From positions 62,001 through 126,000 of the forward strand of contig NZ_BMZM01000004.1 in the NCBI RefSeq assembly GCF_014652795.1: DNA of 64,000 nt, read 5' to 3'. Under the pieces are notes generated by a model, which saw only the letters and a list, made by a program, of their open reading frames with translations, ran no database searches and had not been told where the DNA came from. Position numbers and translations under genes: made by a program. This DNA comes from Kushneria pakistanensis. GTDB taxonomy: Bacteria > Pseudomonadota > Gammaproteobacteria > Pseudomonadales > Halomonadaceae. Of the stretch, positions 8,615 through 18,225 are shown piece by piece. Numbering within the stretch: position 1 is the first letter of the stretch; each line of letters opens with the position of its first letter.

Positions 8615-9706
8615 TCAGACGTTGAAGCGAAAATGCACCACATCGCCGTCCTTTAGCACATACTCCTTGCCTTCCAGACGCCATTTGCCGGCTTCCTTGG
8701 CGCCCTGTTCGCCCCCCAAGCCCACGAAATCCTCATAGGCAATGACTTCGGCGCGGATAAAGCCCTTCTGGAAATCGGTGTGGATGACTCCGGCGCCCTG
8801 CGGTGCTGTGGCACCTACCGGCACTGTCCAGGCGCGTACTTCCTTGACGCCTGCCGTGAAGTAGGTCTGAAGCCCCAGCAGGCTGTAACCGGCACGAATC
8901 ACGCGATCAAGCCCGGGTTCTTCCATCCCCAGCTCATCAAGGAACATGGCGCGCTCTTCTTCCTCGAGCTCGGCTATCTCGGCCTCGATCTTGTTGCAGA
9001 CCGGTACGACCACGGCACCTTCTTCGGCGGCAATGGCATGTACCACGTCCAGATGCGGGTTGTTTTCAAAACCCTCTTCATGAACGTTGGCGATATACAT
9101 GGTCGGCTTGAGGGTCAAAAAGCCATAGCCCTTCAAAAGCCTTTTTTCATCTTCATCAAGACCAAAGCTGCGCAGTGGCTGGCCTTCGGCCACATGGGGC
9201 TGGATGCGCTCCAGCAGTGCCTTGCTGGCAATCGCTTCCTTGTCCCCGCCCTTGGCCACGCGAGCCAGGCGCTGAATGCCGCGCTCAACGCTATCCAGAT
9301 CCGCCAGTGCCAGCTCGATATTGATGGTTTCAATATCGGCGCGTGGATCAACCTGATTGGAGACGTGAATGACATTTTCATCGTCGAAACAGCGCACCAC
9401 ATGCGCGATGGCGTCGGTTTCACGAATATTGGCCAGAAACTGATTGCCCAGGCCTTCGCCCTTTGAAGCGCCGGCAACAAGCCCTGCAATGTCCACGAAT
9501 TCCATCGTGGTCGGCACTACCTTCTCCGGCTTGACGATCTCGGAGAGTCGATCAAGGCGGGGGTCCGGCATTGGCACGATGCCGGTATTGGGCTCGATGG
9601 TGCAGAAGGGAAAGTTTTCTGCATCGATGCCTGACTTGGTCAGGGCATTGAAAAGGGTCGATTTGCCCACGTTGGGCAGGCCGACAATACCGCAATTGAA
9701 TCCCAT
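8615..9706 (-). CDS. ychF: Ribosome-associated ATPase YchF
   Basis: Obg-related P-loop NTPase, 363 residues, the standard YchF length. The G1 motif is [14 protein letters not shown]. The G4 motif reads NKIE instead of the usual NKxD, the known hallmark that makes YchF prefer ATP over GTP. The C-terminal TGS domain ends [10 protein letters not shown], as in all YchF. It binds ribosomes and is linked to oxidative-stress and translation-fidelity control in other bacteria. It is last in the prs-rplY-pth line, but here a transporter gene sits between pth and ychF. Confidence 0.97.
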   Translation of the reverse strand: MGFNCGIVGLPNVGKSTLFNALTKSGIDAENFPFCTIEPNTGIVPMPDPRLDRLSEIVKPEKVVPTTMEFVDIAGLVAGASKGEGLGNQFLANIRETDAIAHVVRCFDDENVIHVSNQVDPRADIETINIELALADLDSVERGIQRLARVAKGGDKEAIASKALLERIQPHVAEGQPLRSFGLDEDEKRLLKGYGFLTLKPTMYIANVHEEGFENNPHLDVVHAIAAEEGAVVVPVCNKIEAEIAELEEEERAMFLDELGMEEPGLDRVIRAGYSLLGLQTYFTAGVKEVRAWTVPVGATAPQGAGVIHTDFQKGFIRAEVIAYEDFVGLGGEQGAKEAGKWRLEGKEYVLKDGDVVHFRFNV

Positions 9707-9801
9707 GGAGGTACATCCTGCAATGTAGGGCGATGTTTGTCATTCGGCCCGCGATGCGAGCCAATATGGCGCGAAGTTTACCTGCTGGGGCGGGCAGGGC
9801 G

Positions 9802-10680
9802 CTACCGTCCGGGTGATGCTCCGCGGCTGGCAAGGCCTACGCCACAGGCGGCCAGCAGCATGCCGCCCACCTGTAGCGGCCCCAGCGTTTCGTCAAATAA
9901 AAGCCAGCTCAAAAGGGCGACCACCGGCGGCACCAGATAAAACAGTGATGCCACGCTCGCGACCGAACCACGGCGTATCATGACCAGCAGCAGGGAGATG
10001 GCGCCTACCGACAGGCCAAATACCGACCATAAAAGGCCGGCCCATGACTGCCAGTTTGATTCAAAACGCATGCTTTCGGTGGTGATCGCCAGGGGGAGGG
10101 TGACCACAAATGCGCCAATAAACTGAATGGCGGCATTGGTGCGCAGGTCAGCACCAGGGCCGGTTCGTTTTTGCCAGATGGTGCCCAGCGTAATGCTCAG
10201 CATGGCGATCAGTACCGCCACAAGGGGTATTGGATCAATCGCGCCGAAGTCTGTTTTCAGTCCGGGCAGCAGTACCAGCAGGGTGCCGACAAGGCCGATC
10301 AACACGCCCAGCCATTGGCGAGCATGGGGTCGCTCGTTGAGCATTGAAGTGGCGAAAAGGGTCGTGGCCAGCGGCTGCAGACCGACGACCAGTGCTGCCA
10401 CGCCCGCAGGCAGGCCGCGATCGACTGCCCAGAAGACGCCGCCCAGATAGAGGCTTTGCAGCAGGATACCAACCAGCAGCGCATGCGCCCAGGCTGCAGG
10501 TCCGCGTGGCCACCGGGCGCCCACCGCCTGCGCAATCAGCACGAAGACCAGGGCGCCAAGCAAAAACCGATAGCTCAGAAAGGTAAGGGGATCGGTCCAG
10601 GGGGCGACCAGACGGGCGGCAATGAAGCCGGTGGCCCAGATTCCGACAAAGGCCAGCGGTATGAGGCGTTCAAGCGTCAT
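9802..10680 (-). CDS. EamA/DMT-family transporter
   Basis: Integral membrane protein of 292 residues with about ten hydrophobic segments arranged as two EamA halves, the drug/metabolite transporter pattern. The first helix starts at residue 5 (RLIPLAFVGIWATGFIAARL) and the last is SLFYLVPPVVALLSWLLFDE followed by VGGMLLAACGVGLASR. Such proteins usually export amino acids or metabolites; substrate cannot be assigned. It is inserted between pth and ychF, which are normally adjacent, with 34 bases to pth and 95 to ychF, same strand. Confidence 0.88.
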   Translation of the reverse strand: MTLERLIPLAFVGIWATGFIAARLVAPWTDPLTFLSYRFLLGALVFVLIAQAVGARWPRGPAAWAHALLVGILLQSLYLGGVFWAVDRGLPAGVAALVVGLQPLATTLFATSMLNERPHARQWLGVLIGLVGTLLVLLPGLKTDFGAIDPIPLVAVLIAMLSITLGTIWQKRTGPGADLRTNAAIQFIGAFVVTLPLAITTESMRFESNWQSWAGLLWSVFGLSVGAISLLLVMIRRGSVASVASLFYLVPPVVALLSWLLFDETLGPLQVGGMLLAACGVGLASRGASPGR

Positions 10681-10714
10681 GTCAAACGGCTCCGGCGGCA
10701 GGACTTACACAAGG

Positions 10715-11302
10715 CTAGGCTGCGCTAAAACTGTGAAGTTGATTCATGGCGCGTGCCCAGTTGCCGGACAGTGCCAGCGGCAGGGTGTCCAGAGAGGCAT
10801 CGATAGCCTCGTCAATGGCCTGTCGTTCGCTCTTGCCCGGTGGGCCAAGCACGTAATTGACGACCTGGCTGGCGCTTCCGGGATGACCGATGCCCAGTCG
10901 CAACCGATGGAAGTTACGGTTTTGACCCAGGGCATTGATGGTATCGCGCAGGCCATTATGGCCACCATGGCCGCCACCCTGTTTGTAGCGGGCATGACCG
11001 GGGATTAGATCCAGCTCGTCATGCACTACCAGCAGTGATTCGGGTGGGAGCTTGTAAAAGGCCGCCAGTGCACCGATCGACTGACCGCTATGGTTCATGT
11101 AAGTCGAAGGGGTCAGCAGGTGAACATCCTGACCCTCAATGCTTGCGCGGGCGTAGTGTCCCAGCAGCTTGCGCTCGCTGCGCAGCGTGGTGTGATAGCG
11201 CGCGGCCAGCGCTTCGATCAGCCAGAAGCCAGCGTTATGACGGGTCTGCGTATACTGGGCACCCGGATTGCCCAGCCCTATGATCGCTTTGATATCGCTC
11301 AT
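10715..11302 (-). CDS. pth: Peptidyl-tRNA hydrolase
   Basis: Releases tRNA from prematurely dropped peptidyl-tRNA in the cytoplasm. It has 195 residues, like E. coli Pth (194). The active-site region is intact: GLGNPGAQYTQTRHNAGF contains the catalytic asparagine and histidine, VVHDELDLIPG the aspartate, and GGHGGHNGLRD the second asparagine. It follows rplY after 124 bases that hold a large hairpin (11358-11400). Confidence 0.97.
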   Translation of the reverse strand: MSDIKAIIGLGNPGAQYTQTRHNAGFWLIEALAARYHTTLRSERKLLGHYARASIEGQDVHLLTPSTYMNHSGQSIGALAAFYKLPPESLLVVHDELDLIPGHARYKQGGGHGGHNGLRDTINALGQNRNFHRLRLGIGHPGSASQVVNYVLGPPGKSERQAIDEAIDASLDTLPLALSGNWARAMNQLHSFSAA

Positions 11303-11357
11303 GAGGCGTTCTCGCTAATGTGATCCCAACGCCCTGCAGTGCAGGCCATAAATCAGA

Positions 11358-11400
11358 ACGGCCGGTCGGGCCGGGCACAGGGCCCGGCCCGACCGGCCGT
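11358..11400. other. Perfect 19-bp hairpin between rplY and pth
   Basis: Arms at 11358-11376 and 11382-11400 are perfectly complementary over 19 bases, nearly all G-C, around the loop ACAGG. There is no T tract on either side. It may act as a processing site, a 3' stabiliser of rplY mRNA, or a partial terminator. Confidence 0.7.
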
Positions 11401-11426
11401 CAGGCATCAGAGTGTGTCAGTCACTC

Positions 11427-12101
11427 TTATACCTTGTCACCCTCGCCGCCATTATCGGCTGCGGTGCGCTGAACGTCGGTAGAAGGCTCGCCTTCACCGT
11501 CGGCGTCATCAGTGCCGGTGTCAGGATGCGTGACCGTGACGATGCCGGTGTCATGGTCTTCACCGTGCGTCAGGGCAACAATGGTCACACCCTTGGGCAT
11601 CGGTATGTCGGACAGGTGCAGGGTATTGCCCAGCTCCAGAGCGGCCACGTTGACTTCCAGGTACTCGGGCAGATCGGCCGGCAGGCAGCTGACTTCGACG
11701 TCGTTGGCCAGAACGTGCAGAACGCCGTCCTGTTCACGAACACCCTTGCACTCGTCTTCACCGGCAAAGTGAAGCGGTACGGTGATGGTCAGCTCGTGAG
11801 TGGCATCAACGCGCATGAAGTCAGCGTGCGTGATCAGTTCCTTGTAGGGATGGCGCTGCAGATCACGAATAACCACCTGTTCCTTCTTGCCATCAACATC
11901 GATGTTGACGATGGAAGAGAAGAAGGCTTCTTCTTCAAGCGCCTTGTAAAAGGCCGGCTTGTCGATGGCGATCGGCTGCGGCTCGGCGCTGCCGCCATAG
12001 ATGATGGCCGCAACACGTTCGTTCGCACGACGCAGGCGGCGGCTCGCACCTTTCCCCAGCGCCGTACGAGCGACAGCGGTCAGTTGGTAATCATGTTTCA
12101 T
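11427..12101 (-). CDS. rplY: 50S ribosomal protein L25 (long, Ctc-type)
   Basis: 5S rRNA-binding ribosomal protein, 224 residues: the long two-domain TL5/Ctc form rather than the 94-residue E. coli form. Residues 1-95 are the L25 domain (starts [24 protein letters not shown]), about 100-190 the beta-rich C-terminal domain, and the last 35 residues are an acidic, low-complexity tail ([18 protein letters not shown]). ATG at 12101 has GAGGGG seven bases upstream. It lies between prs (107-base gap) and pth, the standard order. Confidence 0.96.
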   Translation of the reverse strand: MKHDYQLTAVARTALGKGASRRLRRANERVAAIIYGGSAEPQPIAIDKPAFYKALEEEAFFSSIVNIDVDGKKEQVVIRDLQRHPYKELITHADFMRVDATHELTITVPLHFAGEDECKGVREQDGVLHVLANDVEVSCLPADLPEYLEVNVAALELGNTLHLSDIPMPKGVTIVALTHGEDHDTGIVTVTHPDTGTDDADGEGEPSTDVQRTAADNGGEGDKV

Positions 12102-12208
12102 GGGTTGGACCCCTCATTGGTTCAAGTCGAAAACGACGCGGCCCGCGACCAGACCTGTGCCGTTTTATCGGGCTTTCACATCATGCGAAAGCGGTTACCG
12201 GCGCGATG

Positions 12209-13150
12209 TCAGTGGAACATCGCGCTGACGGATTCTTCATTGCTGACACGTCGAATCGCCTCGGCGATCAGACCGGCCACCGACAGCTGGCGAATCTTGC
12301 CGCTGCGGCGGGCATGCTCGGCAAGCGGAATGGTGTCAGCTACTACCAGCTCATCGAGCTGGGATTTTGAAATATTGTCGACTGCCGGGCCCGATAGAAT
12401 GGCATGCGTGGCGTAGGCGAGCACGCGACGGGCGCCGTGTGCCTTAAGTGCTTCGGCTGCCTTGCAGAGAGTACCTGCCGTATCGACCATGTCATCAACC
12501 AGCACGCAGGTGCGGTCCTTGATGTCACCGATAATGTGCATCACCTGGGCCTGATTGGCAGACGGACGGCGCTTGTCGATGATGGCCAGATCAGCGTTGA
12601 GCTGCTTGGCAATGGCACGCGCACGTACAACACCGCCAACGTCGGGTGAGACGATGGCGATGTCGTCATAATTCTGGCGCTCGATGTCATCGAGCAGAAT
12701 GGGCGAGCCATAGACGTTATCAACCGGGACGTCGAAAAAGCCCTGGATCTGGTCAGCGTGCAGGTCCATGGTCATGACGCGATCAACGCCGGCCTTGACC
12801 ATCATGTCGGCGACGACCTTGGCGGAAATCGGCACACGCGCCGAACGCACACGGCGATCCTGACGGGCGTAACCAAAGTAGGGGACAACAGCAGTAATAC
12901 GAGTGGCGCTGGCCCGACGCAGTGCATCCACCATCAGGATAAGTTCCATCAGGTTGTCATTGGTCGGTGCACAGGTCGACTGCAGGATAAAAACGTCCTT
13001 GCCGCGCACGTTCTCGTTGATCTCGACCGCGATCTCGCCATCGCTGAACTGCCCGACCGTGGCATGGCCCAGACGATTATCAAGGCTCTCGGCCACCTTT
13101 CGGGCAAGCTCGGGGTTGGCGTTCCCCGCGAAGACCATCAGTTTAGACAC
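12209..13150 (-). CDS. prs: Ribose-phosphate pyrophosphokinase
   Basis: Makes phosphoribosyl pyrophosphate (PRPP) from ribose 5-phosphate and ATP, feeding nucleotide, histidine and tryptophan synthesis. 313 residues, standard length. Visible motifs are the N-terminal [14 protein letters not shown], the [10 protein letters not shown] loop, the metal site [12 protein letters not shown], and the PRPP loop [12 protein letters not shown]. The start is GTG at 13150, with an AGGTGG-like ribosome site about 7 bases upstream. tRNA-Gln lies 73 bases upstream on the same strand. Confidence 0.97.
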   Translation of the reverse strand: MSKLMVFAGNANPELARKVAESLDNRLGHATVGQFSDGEIAVEINENVRGKDVFILQSTCAPTNDNLMELILMVDALRRASATRITAVVPYFGYARQDRRVRSARVPISAKVVADMMVKAGVDRVMTMDLHADQIQGFFDVPVDNVYGSPILLDDIERQNYDDIAIVSPDVGGVVRARAIAKQLNADLAIIDKRRPSANQAQVMHIIGDIKDRTCVLVDDMVDTAGTLCKAAEALKAHGARRVLAYATHAILSGPAVDNISKSQLDELVVADTIPLAEHARRSGKIRQLSVAGLIAEAIRRVSNEESVSAMFH

Positions 13151-13223
13151 GCGCAGCCACCTTTGGACGCTTGTAGAAAATCGGGGTGGTTTGAAGTCAA
13201 GCGTGAGTCACATCGAAAAGAAA

Positions 13224-13298
13224 TGGCTGGGGTACCAGGATTCGAACCTGGGAATGCCGGTACCAGAAACCGGTGCCTTACCACTTGGCTATACCCCA
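13224..13298 (-). tRNA. tRNA-Gln (CTG)
   Basis: 75 nt with encoded CCA. Starts TGGGGTAT, anticodon stem CCGGT/ACCGG around TTCTGGT gives anticodon CTG, T arm CAGGTTCGAATCCTG. It sits between ispE and prs as in many gammaproteobacteria and is probably processed from their shared transcript. Confidence 0.96.
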
Positions 13299-13332
13299 GT
13301 AACCTTTGATGCAAGCGCTGACGCTCAATGCT

Positions 13333-14238
13333 TCATGATACTCCGGTATCACCTGATACTCGAAGATTGTTCAGAGCCTGATGCAGGGGAGAGATGTTAC
13401 AACCGCGTGCCCTGAAAACGCTCCAGCGATTCGGGTACGCATGCCGGGCGATACCATAGAGTATCTCCCTTTCCAGTTCAAGCGCCGTACTTTCGTCACT
13501 GATCGGACAAAAGACGCAGGCACCTGTTCCGGTCAGCATGGCAGGTCCGTGCTGACGAAGCAGGTCAATGACCTCACCGATACCCGGTTCAAGCCTTCTC
13601 ACCACGGCCTCGCAGTCGTTTCGACCTCCCTGCAGGGCGCGCGACATACTAATCAAGGGGGTATCGCGTGTCAATTCCGGGTGGCCGAAGACACCGGCCG
13701 TCGAGACGCTCACGCCAGGGTGGATTACGACAAACCAGGGCGTATCCAGCGGTGCCGGCACCAGTCGCTCCCCGACACCTTCACCCCAAGCCGCAAAGCC
13801 GCGCACGAACACGGGCACATCGGCCCCCAGCGAAAGCCCGAGCGTTGCCAGCGTATCGGTGTCCAGATCGAGCTGCCAGAGGTGATCGAGCGCCAGCAGT
13901 GTAGTGGCCGCATCGGAGCTGCCGCCACCTAGGCCGCCGCCCATGGGCAGCCTTTTGTCGAGTGCGATATCTACACCCGCCAGTGGCCGATCGACAACGC
14001 CCTGTAGAAGGCGGGCTGCACGAACGATCAGGTTGTTCTCGACGCTGACGCCTTCAACCTGCGGCGACAGGGTAATGGCATCATCATCGCGCAGGCGAAA
14101 GTGCAGCGTGTCGCCATGATCGAGAAACTGAAACAGAGTTTGCAGCTCATGGTAGCCATCGCCGCGCTTGCCCACGATATGAAGCATTCGGTTGAGCTTG
14201 GCCGGGGCCGGCAGGGTCAGTGTGGCATGACCTTTCAT
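13333..14238 (-). CDS. ispE: 4-diphosphocytidyl-2-C-methyl-D-erythritol kinase
   Basis: GHMP-family kinase of the methylerythritol phosphate (non-mevalonate) isoprenoid pathway; its products ultimately supply the carotenoid genes at 49820-54277. 301 residues. The substrate motif PAPAKLNRMLHIVGKRGDGY is at the N-terminus and the ATP-binding PMGGGLGGGSSDAATT is near residue 95. The start overlaps the lolB stop by 4 bases (ATGA), showing translational coupling. tRNA-Gln follows 34 bases downstream. Confidence 0.96.
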   Translation of the reverse strand: MKGHATLTLPAPAKLNRMLHIVGKRGDGYHELQTLFQFLDHGDTLHFRLRDDDAITLSPQVEGVSVENNLIVRAARLLQGVVDRPLAGVDIALDKRLPMGGGLGGGSSDAATTLLALDHLWQLDLDTDTLATLGLSLGADVPVFVRGFAAWGEGVGERLVPAPLDTPWFVVIHPGVSVSTAGVFGHPELTRDTPLISMSRALQGGRNDCEAVVRRLEPGIGEVIDLLRQHGPAMLTGTGACVFCPISDESTALELEREILYGIARHAYPNRWSVFRARGCNISPLHQALNNLRVSGDTGVS

Positions 14239-14867
14239 GGCAGTTCTGCCTGCCCTGGCTGCCAGCGGTTGATCACCAGCGTGGTACGGATATCGTCATA
14301 GGTCATGACCATACGACGCGGCAGCCACAGGCGGTCAGCCTGAATCCAGTCACGATATTCGATGTGCCAGCCGGCCTGATCCAGCGTGGCGGGGAAGCCG
14401 ACATCATCTTCGCTCATGCGGTGCGGGCCGCGCGGGTCGGGCAGGGCGCGTACCCAGTAATCCAGCGAGGACAGTGGCAGCGCCCAACCCATCTGCTGCG
14501 CCATCAGCTCTTCGGGCGTGTCGGCCTGAAAGGTACCCTCGCCGTTGGTCAGGGTGACCTGGCGTGCGTCACCTTCCAGCGTATTGCGACCGGTGCCCCA
14601 GGGGCCGCTGACCGAAATACGATAACGCTGTGCCTGCTGCGTCCAGTCAAGATTGGCGCTCTGGCTGTCATCAGGGGTGCGAATGCCGACCTTGCCGGCT
14701 GCCGTCCAGGTGTCGAGTGCTTCAAGCGACGCCTTCTGGCTGCGCCAGTCACCGAACTGACGATCTTCATTCTGGGACGGCGCCTGGGTCGCACAGCCTG
14801 CCAGCAGGGTGATCAGGGCGAGGGTCAGTAACTGGAACATGCGACCGATCGCAGTGCCTGATGTCAT
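14235..14867 (-). CDS. lolB: Outer-membrane lipoprotein receptor LolB
   Basis: Receives lipoproteins from the periplasmic carrier LolA and inserts them into the outer membrane. 210 residues with an N-terminal lipoprotein signal (FQLLTLALITLLAGC, Cys at about position 25). Conserved LolB features include AGKVGIRTPDDSQSANLDW and a C-terminal region ending NRWQPGQAELP. It overlaps by 4 bases both the TPR gene upstream and ispE downstream, so the three are one operon. Confidence 0.94.
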   Translation of the reverse strand: MTSGTAIGRMFQLLTLALITLLAGCATQAPSQNEDRQFGDWRSQKASLEALDTWTAAGKVGIRTPDDSQSANLDWTQQAQRYRISVSGPWGTGRNTLEGDARQVTLTNGEGTFQADTPEELMAQQMGWALPLSSLDYWVRALPDPRGPHRMSEDDVGFPATLDQAGWHIEYRDWIQADRLWLPRRMVMTYDDIRTTLVINRWQPGQAELP

Positions 14868-16711
14868 GGGGTGTTCTCCTGAGAGGTTGCAGTGGATGAA
14901 TCTGTTGCCGTGGGCGCCGGGCTGAGCGGGGTCAAAAGCGGGTAACGGGTCAACAGATCGTCAATGGTAGGGTGATGACGAAAGCGGGTAGTGGCGCCTG
15001 CAATAATACGTCGCGCCTGTTCACTGTCACCATCGGCCCAGAGGGCTTCGGCCAGATGCGCGGCCACCTCTTCATCCGGCATCATCGCGTAGGCCTGCTT
15101 GAGCAGCGCCACGGCATGATCCAGCTGGCCCAGATGAAAGTGTGCCCAGCCCAGACTGTCGGTGACGGCTGCTGAATCCGGGGCCAGGCGATGGGCGCGC
15201 TCAAGAAGCTCGAGCGCCTCTTCATGGCGTTCGGTCTGCTCGGTCAGGGTATAGCCGAAGGCGTTAAGCGCATCGACGTTGTCGGGATCACGCGTGAGCA
15301 GGGTGCGCATGTCGCGCTCCATGGCCTTGAGATCCTGATGTTCGATGGCGCGAACGGCACGTATATAGAGCAGGGCGTCATTATCGGGGGCACGGTCCTC
15401 AATGGCGCTGTCGAGCAGGTGATCGGCACGAGTGCGCTGATCGTTTTGATCCAGCAGTGACAGGGAAAGCTCCATGAGCGCTGCATGCTGATCGGGATAG
15501 TCACTTTCCTGCTTGTGCAGCCAGTCAAGCGCATCATCAATACGCTGGCGCTCGACCAGCAGCTGCACGCCGCGGACCCGTGCCGCCACGAACTGCTCGC
15601 CTTCGGGTACACGGGCATATAGGGTCAGCGCCTGACCGATGTCCTCAAGCCTCTCGCTGACAAGGCCTGCCAGCATATAAAGCTCGCCCGACGAGGAGGC
15701 GCTGTCATCTTCCAGTGCTGGCGTCAGCAGCCGTCGCGCCGCCTTTGGCTGATCATTGCGAAGATAAAGCTGTGCCAGAGCCAGCCGCAGCTGAAGATTG
15801 TCCGGCATCTCGCTGATCAGGATATCGAACTGCTGCTCTGCGGCCTTGACATCGTTCATGGCCAGGTTGGCCTGTGCCATGGCAAGAATGAAGCGATTGT
15901 CATCGGGGGCAAGCTGATGGCCGCGTCGAGCGTACTCAAGCGCCGCAGCGGCATCCTCGCGGTCCAGCGCAATCTGGCTGCGCGCCAGCCAGAGTGACGG
16001 CAGCGTCGCATCGAGCGCCTCGGCGCGCTCAAGGTCACGGCTGGCGGCGTCGTTATTGCCCTGTAGCGATCGGAGCAGGGCGCGTGCTGTCAGCGCATGA
16101 GGGCGGTCGGGCTGACGCGTGATGTAGTTTTCAAGCGGTGCCAGCAGCTCTTCAGCGCTGGCGCCGCTGGTAATGGCATCTTCCAGAAAGGCTTCGATAT
16201 CGCCATCCTGACCACTGGCATCAACCTCCAGCAATAGCGCCATGGCCGTTGCCCATTCGCCCTGTTCGGCCGCGACGGCGGCCAGAATGCGACGCGGTGT
16301 TGCGCTTTGCCGATCCAGCGCGGCCCATTGGTTGGCAGCGGTCACAACCAGACGAGGATCGTTGCTCAAGCGCGCCATCTGGGTCGCGCGTCGCGCCAGG
16401 GTAACATCCCTGTGCTGCCGGCTCTGCTGGAGATAGGTACGTGCGGCCAGCCCCATATCGCCGCGCTGTGCCGCGATATCGGCGCCAAGAAGCGCGCCGA
16501 AGGTGGCGCCGTCAAGGCTTTCTTGAGAGGTGCCGGCTGTTTCTTGTGTGCTGACATCGTGCTGTCGAATGTTGATGTCATGAACAGACACTGGTGTCGT
16601 CTGGTCATCGGCGCTCGCTGACGATATCGACCAGAGTGTCGAGGGCAGCAGCAAGGCGGCCATCGATAGCCATATTGTGCGTTGACGCATCCGTGTCCTC
16701 ATTGATGGCAA
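14864..16711 (-). CDS. Periplasmic TPR-repeat protein upstream of lolB
   Basis: 615-residue protein with an N-terminal signal sequence (RTIWLSMAALLLPSTLWSISSASA) and roughly a dozen tetratricopeptide repeats, for example ALEYARRGHQLAPDDNRF and DALNAFGYTLTEQTERHEEA. Proteins of this type precede lolB in Pseudomonas and Halomonas, where they are annotated only as TPR proteins. The role is probably protein-protein scaffolding in the periplasm or outer membrane; no enzyme motif is visible. Its stop overlaps the lolB start by 4 bases. Confidence 0.85.
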   Translation of the reverse strand: MPSMRTRMRQRTIWLSMAALLLPSTLWSISSASADDQTTPVSVHDINIRQHDVSTQETAGTSQESLDGATFGALLGADIAAQRGDMGLAARTYLQQSRQHRDVTLARRATQMARLSNDPRLVVTAANQWAALDRQSATPRRILAAVAAEQGEWATAMALLLEVDASGQDGDIEAFLEDAITSGASAEELLAPLENYITRQPDRPHALTARALLRSLQGNNDAASRDLERAEALDATLPSLWLARSQIALDREDAAAALEYARRGHQLAPDDNRFILAMAQANLAMNDVKAAEQQFDILISEMPDNLQLRLALAQLYLRNDQPKAARRLLTPALEDDSASSSGELYMLAGLVSERLEDIGQALTLYARVPEGEQFVAARVRGVQLLVERQRIDDALDWLHKQESDYPDQHAALMELSLSLLDQNDQRTRADHLLDSAIEDRAPDNDALLYIRAVRAIEHQDLKAMERDMRTLLTRDPDNVDALNAFGYTLTEQTERHEEALELLERAHRLAPDSAAVTDSLGWAHFHLGQLDHAVALLKQAYAMMPDEEVAAHLAEALWADGDSEQARRIIAGATTRFRHHPTIDDLLTRYPLLTPLSPAPTATDSSTATSQENTP

Positions 16712-16769
16712 AACCTGCAGGAGCTATGAGGCCGATGAAAGGCTTACATCCCATGGCGCCCGGGGCTAT

Positions 16770-16777
16770 GTTAGAAT
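16770..16777 (+). promoter_or_regulatory. Possible extended -10 of the hemA promoter
   Basis: TG-T-TAGAAT followed by GCGC, 176 bases upstream of hemA in the 242-base divergent gap to the TPR gene. No well-spaced -35 is visible, which fits an extended -10 promoter. Low certainty. Confidence 0.3.
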
Positions 16778-16953
16778 GCGCGACCATGGAGTGCGAGCAC
16801 CACGCAGCACGCAATCCGTTGGTGCCGCTCATGGCACTGCATACGCACTGTATCACCGATAACGGACCTGACATGACACGGCTGGATACCTGACACATTA
16901 TCCAGACGTGCCTCAGCGTTCTACACGAACGTTATAGCTAATACGGTATCACG

Positions 16954-18225
16954 ATGCTTCTTTCTCTAGGCATCAATCATAAAAGTGCGACCCTGGAAGT
17001 ACGTGAACAGGTCGCTTTCTCTTCCAGTCAGATGGCGCTGGCGCTTGAAGATCTGACCTCGCTTGTCGAGGTTCAGGAAGCCGCCATCCTGTCGACCTGC
17101 AATCGAACCGAGATCTACTGTCGGCTCGAAGGGGGAGATGAGCGTCTGGTGCTTGAATGGCTCGGTCACTTTCATCGCCTGCCCGTTGAATCACTGGAGC
17201 ACTGCGCCCGGTGGCATCGGGACGGCGAGGCCGTGCGTCATCTGATGCGCGTCGCCTGTGGCCTTGACTCGATGGTGCTCGGGGAACCGCAGATCCTGGG
17301 GCAGATCAAGAGTGCCTATCAGCTGGCCAGAACCCATCACACCCTGGGCAGCGAGCTCGAGCGTCTTTTTCAGCATACCTTTGCGGTGGCCAAGCAGGTG
17401 CGCACCGATACCGGCATCGGTGAAAATCCGGTGTCGGTCGCCTATGCCGCGGTCAATCTGGCCGGCCGTATCTTTGATGACATTCGCCAGTCCCGGGCAC
17501 TCCTGATCGGTGCCGGCGAAACCATCGAGCTGGTGGCGCGCCATCTTCGTGAGGCCGGTATTCAGGGTGTGATTGTCGCCAATCGGACGCGCGAGCGCGC
17601 GCAGACGCTGGCCGATGAGGTTGGCGGCGTGGCGATCGGACTGGACGAGCTCGAAAACGCGCTGGTCTGTGCCGATATCGTGATCTCCTCGACCGGTAGC
17701 CCTACGCCACTGCTGGGCAAGGGGATCGTGGAGTCGGCGCTGAAAACACGCAAGCACCGCCCCATTTTCATGGTGGATATCGCCATCCCACGGGATATCG
17801 AGCCGCAGGTGGGCGAGCTTGACGACATCTTTTTGTACAGCATTGATGACCTCAATGAGGTCATCAGTGAAAACCGACGCTCGCGTCAGGCCGCCGCCGA
17901 TCAGGCCGAAGAGATGATTCTGGCCAATGTCTCGGTCTGGCAACATGAGCGCCGCGTGCGCAACGCTGGTGATCTTATCCGGCGCCATCGCCATCAGGCT
18001 GAAATCCTGCGTGCCGAGGCCGAGGCCGAAGCACTGGCGGCGTTGTCGCGCGGGCAGGACCCCGAACGGGTCATCCAGAAACTGACGCAGCAGCTGACCA
18101 ATCGGCTGCTGCATGGCACGACTTCACGTATTCGCGCGGCCTCTGGTGCCGAGCGGGTAGATCTGATCCAGGCTGCGGAGGAACTCTTGATCGACGATAG
18201 CGCACTGCACCGGGAGTCGCCATGA
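16954..18225 (+). CDS. hemA: Glutamyl-tRNA reductase
   Basis: First committed enzyme of C5 tetrapyrrole (haem) synthesis: reduces glutamyl-tRNA to glutamate-1-semialdehyde with NADPH. 423 residues. The catalytic cysteine lies in [13 protein letters not shown] (near residue 50). The NADPH domain shows [17 protein letters not shown], and the C-terminal dimerisation helix ends with [14 protein letters not shown]. Its stop overlaps the prfA start (ATGA), as is usual for hemA-prfA operons. Confidence 0.97.
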   Translation: MLLSLGINHKSATLEVREQVAFSSSQMALALEDLTSLVEVQEAAILSTCNRTEIYCRLEGGDERLVLEWLGHFHRLPVESLEHCARWHRDGEAVRHLMRVACGLDSMVLGEPQILGQIKSAYQLARTHHTLGSELERLFQHTFAVAKQVRTDTGIGENPVSVAYAAVNLAGRIFDDIRQSRALLIGAGETIELVARHLREAGIQGVIVANRTRERAQTLADEVGGVAIGLDELENALVCADIVISSTGSPTPLLGKGIVESALKTRKHRPIFMVDIAIPRDIEPQVGELDDIFLYSIDDLNEVISENRRSRQAAADQAEEMILANVSVWQHERRVRNAGDLIRRHRHQAEILRAEAEAEALAALSRGQDPERVIQKLTQQLTNRLLHGTTSRIRAASGAERVDLIQAAEELLIDDSALHRESP

